Assembly: GCA_023630585.1 (NCBI GenBank)
Contig: CM042548.1
Location: 11,908,527-11,972,526, forward strand
Direction of reading: 5' to 3'
Length of the DNA stretch: 64,000 bases
From: Cranoglanis bouderius
Taxonomy: Eukaryota; Chordata; Actinopteri; Siluriformes; Cranoglanididae
In this document: piece by piece, positions 61,722 through 64,000 of the stretch
Layout of the letters: each line of letters starts with the position of its first letter
Position numbering within the stretch: position 1 is the stretch's first letter
Made by a program: the position numbers and the translations under genes
Notes under the pieces: generated by a model
Database searches by the model: none
Told to the model about the DNA's origin: nothing
The model's input: the letters and a program-made list of their open reading frames with translations, nothing else

Positions 61722-63207
61722 GTCGTGGGTTACTTGACTGTAACCCTGTTCCCTGAAAAAGCGGGAACGAGATGCTGCGCATCAAACGCTAATGGGAACA
61801 TTCTTTGTTCAACCGGTTGCGAAGCATGTGTGTCAAACATGCCAAGAATTTGGCCTAAATAACCTTGGTGAGTTACGTCATTGATAATGTGCACCTGAAG
61901 GTTATAAATAGACATGAAACAGGCATACTTTCAGGTTACACTTTGTCTGAGAGATGCCAGACACGTCTGCAGTGCGGCATTGAGGCGCAGCATCTTGTTC
62001 CCGCTTTTTCAGGGAAAAGTTCCCGCTTTTCACTTTCGTGCCCCTCCCTGGGGGGGCACACCCCCATGGTCCCGAGGACTTGACCCTCAGGACTTCTTCC
62101 TGGACGAAATGATCGTCCTCAGGTCCGGCCTCTTACTGGGCTGCTGAGATCGGCAAGCCGCTCCCCAGTCCCTACAAGAGGGCACACGGCTCGCCACACT
62201 CTGCTTCTGCGACTCTCGCCGCAGAGAGACCAGATTGGGTCGGGGCTGGGTGGCCAAAAGCCCTGGCACCTGAGCACAGCGGGGAAGAAACTTATCGAAA
62301 GCTTCTGTGTGTCTCTTGGCCTCACTGAACCTAGTGATGACCGTGTTCATGGCATCGCCAAAAAGGCCAGAAGGCGATACGGGGGCATCAAGGAGGAATG
62401 CTTTGTCCCTATCCTTGATGCCCGTGAGGTTGAACCACAGATGTCTCTCTGTGGCAACCAATGCAGCCATAGAGCGGCCCATGGCACAGGCCGTCTGCTT
62501 GGTTGCACGAAGAGACAGATCCGTGGCTCGGCGCAGCTCTAAAAACACCTCCTCACTAAGATTCCTGCCCGTGCTCAGGTCTTTCAGCAGGCCAGCCTGG
62601 TACGCCTGCAGAACCACCATGGTGTGAAGGGCAGCACCGGCCTGACCCGCTACCTGAAATGCCTTCTTCACCAGAGATGATGTTACTCTGCAAGGCTTGG
62701 TGGGGAGGATTGGCTTCTTAAGCGATGATGAACTCCCAGGGGAGAGATAGCCCGCGAGCGTCTCCTCGACCTGAGGCATCATCACATACCTGTGTGCCTT
62801 AGCACCCATGATAGTCGAATAGATCGACGTCATGGGTACAGAGATACGCGAGGAGTAAGGCCTACTCCATGAACGAGATAACTCCTTATGGAGGTCTGGG
62901 AAAAAGGGGAGAAATCGATGTTGGGATCTCTCCCCTTGGCTACCCGACAGAAATCTGTCGGGAGTGCCTGGGGTTCTCTTACTCCTGTGGGAGTAAGAGC
63001 GGTCTCAAAGACAAATAAACCTGAAGGTATGCCTGTTTCACGTCTATTTATAACCTGAAGGTGCACGTTATCGATGACGTAACTCACCGAGGTTATTTAA
63101 GCCAAATTCTTGGCGTGTTTGACACACATGCTTCGCAACCGGTCGAACAAAGAATGTTCCCATTAGCGTTTGATGCGCAGCATCGAGAGTAGCTTTTGAT
63201 GGGGAAC
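61722..63207 (-). mobile_element. Miniature DIRS element, 1486 bp
   Basis: The left end (TCGTGGGTTACTTGACTGTA) and the right end (TTTTGATGGGGAAC) are inverted terminal repeats matching those of the DIRS element at 16193-22456. The interior keeps only gag-like coding (62087-62833). RT, RNase H, recombinase and most of the internal complementary region are deleted between about 62010 and 62045. No target duplication. It could be a deletion derivative mobilised in trans. Confidence 0.9.
62087..62833 (-). pseudogene. DIRS gag-like frame in the miniature DIRS
   Basis: Uninterrupted 248-codon frame: KKPILPTKPCRVTSSLVKKA, GQAGAALHTMVVLQAYQAGL, LRATKQTACAMGRSMAALV and FLLDAPVSPSGLFGDAMNTV. The same protein segment as at 21581-22156 but longer and open. 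The upstream part with the C/H cluster is cut or in another frame (62830-63087). It is the longest gag-like frame in the window. Expression unknown. Called a pseudogene because the element is truncated, although this frame itself is not broken. Confidence 0.7.
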
Positions 63208-64000
63208 TCCTCTTCATGATGCGCCATAGAAGACAGATCAGGACTGCTGGCAGGCCAGTCAAGCACACGCACTCTGTGTCTATGAAGCCATGCTGTTGTA
63301 GCACGTGCAGAATGAGGCCTGGCATTGTCCTGCTGAAATAACCATGAACTTCTTGGGAAAGACATTAGATGCGTCCGAAAACACGTTGCCTTGATGGCAG
63401 CATATGTCTCTCTAAAATCCCAAAATATGCCTCCGTGTCAGTGGTACCTTCACACATATGCAAGTCACCCATGCCGTGGGCAGTGATGCACCCCCATACC
63501 ATCACAGATGCTGGCTTTTGCACCTTTCGCTTATAACAGTCTGGTTGGTCTTTTTCAACTTTGGCACAGAGAACTCAACGTCCATTTTTCCCGAAAACAA
63601 GCTGAAACATGGACTCATCTGACCACAGCACACATTTTCACTGCCTTTCAGCCATCTGAGATTAGCTCGGGCCCAGAGAACTCTGCAGCGATTGTAGATA
63701 GAGTTGATGTGTGGCTTCCCCCTTACGTAATAGTTTCGGGTTGCATTTCTGGATGCAGCGGCAGACTGTGTTAAGTGACAACGGTTTTCCGAAGTACTCC
63801 CGAGCCCACGTGGTTATATTTATCACAGTAGCATGACGATTTCTCAGGCAATGCCACCTGAGGGCTCGAATGTCATGCACATTCAACAGTGATTTCCAGC
63901 CTTGCCCTTTACGCAATGAGATTTCTCTGGATTCCCTGAATCTTTTCACAATATTATACACTGTAAATGGTGAAAGACCTAAATTCTTTGCAATCTTGTT
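63093..64000 (-). pseudogene. Tc1-like transposase (family M), interrupted
   Basis: Minus-strand frames: 63662-63961 gives YNIVKRFRESREISLRKGQG and INITTWAREYFGKPL (DNA-binding region). 63093-63365 gives the second catalytic aspartate in FQQDNARPHSARATTAW and PASSPDLS, where the DIRS junction cuts it before the E motif. C-terminal remainder expected below 61722. Stops in between. Confidence 0.82.

Larger units (their letters stand above)
61341..64000 (-). mobile_element. Tc1-like transposon, family M, split by a miniature DIRS; right end outside window
   Basis: Left TIR begins CTAACACCATTTCCATAAAA after TA at 61339-61340. It is a relative of family E (AAAAAAGTTGGGACAGAG block at 61538). The minus-strand transposase continues past the window end. 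DIRS DNA occupies 61722-63207. Confidence 0.82.

Overview
The window is vertebrate, almost certainly teleost, nuclear DNA. Coding sequence is sparse, introns are AT-rich, CA/TA/GA/AAT microsatellites are long, and Tc1-like transposons are abundant. DIRS, Ty3/gypsy, retrovirus-like, Tx1-type L1 and L2/Rex1-type elements are also present. Some dispersed repeats (1341-1575, 3234-3432, 42700-43335) look like types common in otophysan fishes such as catfishes; that placement is from memory.

The only host gene seen is on the minus strand. Three phase-1 Ig-domain exons at 43470-43799, 36544-36837 and 7196-7465, in transcription order, carry consensus splice sites and resemble Ig4, Ig5 and Ig6 of MDGA2. 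MDGA2 is a GPI-anchored MAM/Ig protein that binds neuroligins at synapses. The introns between them are about 6.6 kb and 29.1 kb. The rest of the window is intron filled with transposons.

Layout: 1-1284, Tc1 element with an intact transposase ORF. 2374-3862, decayed Tc1. 7850-8158, hAT MITE. 8863-12066, Tc1 split by a 1.7-kb solo LTR. 14930 to about 32860, decayed minus-strand retrovirus-like provirus. It is split by a DIRS element (16193-22456, itself split by a Tc1 at 16299-17837), by a 5'-truncated gypsy element (about 22878-26950) and by another Tc1 (30632-32152). 34838-35692, solo LTR with a 55-bp minisatellite. 37076-38012, Tc1. 38088-42612, Tx1-type L1 with a Tc1 inside it (39142-40182). 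46770-49440, two head-to-head L2-type LINE pieces. 49798-54080, a cluster of Tc1-like elements including a near-identical inverted copy of the first (51102-52609). 55951-59662, more Tc1 copies and a Rex1-like scrap. 60045-61269, hAT-like element. 61341 to the end, Tc1 split by a miniature DIRS (61722-63207).

I see no novel host operon, CRISPR array, tRNA or rRNA. The interest lies in the nested insertions, which can be ordered in time. The DIRS element shows its full inverted-repeat and internal-complementary-region architecture, a short DIRS derivative keeps both ends, and several transposon rearrangements are visible: a DNA-binding-domain-only transposase ORF, an extended TIR, and a DD35E-spaced transposase. 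An unrecognised reading frame also lies upstream of gag in the provirus.
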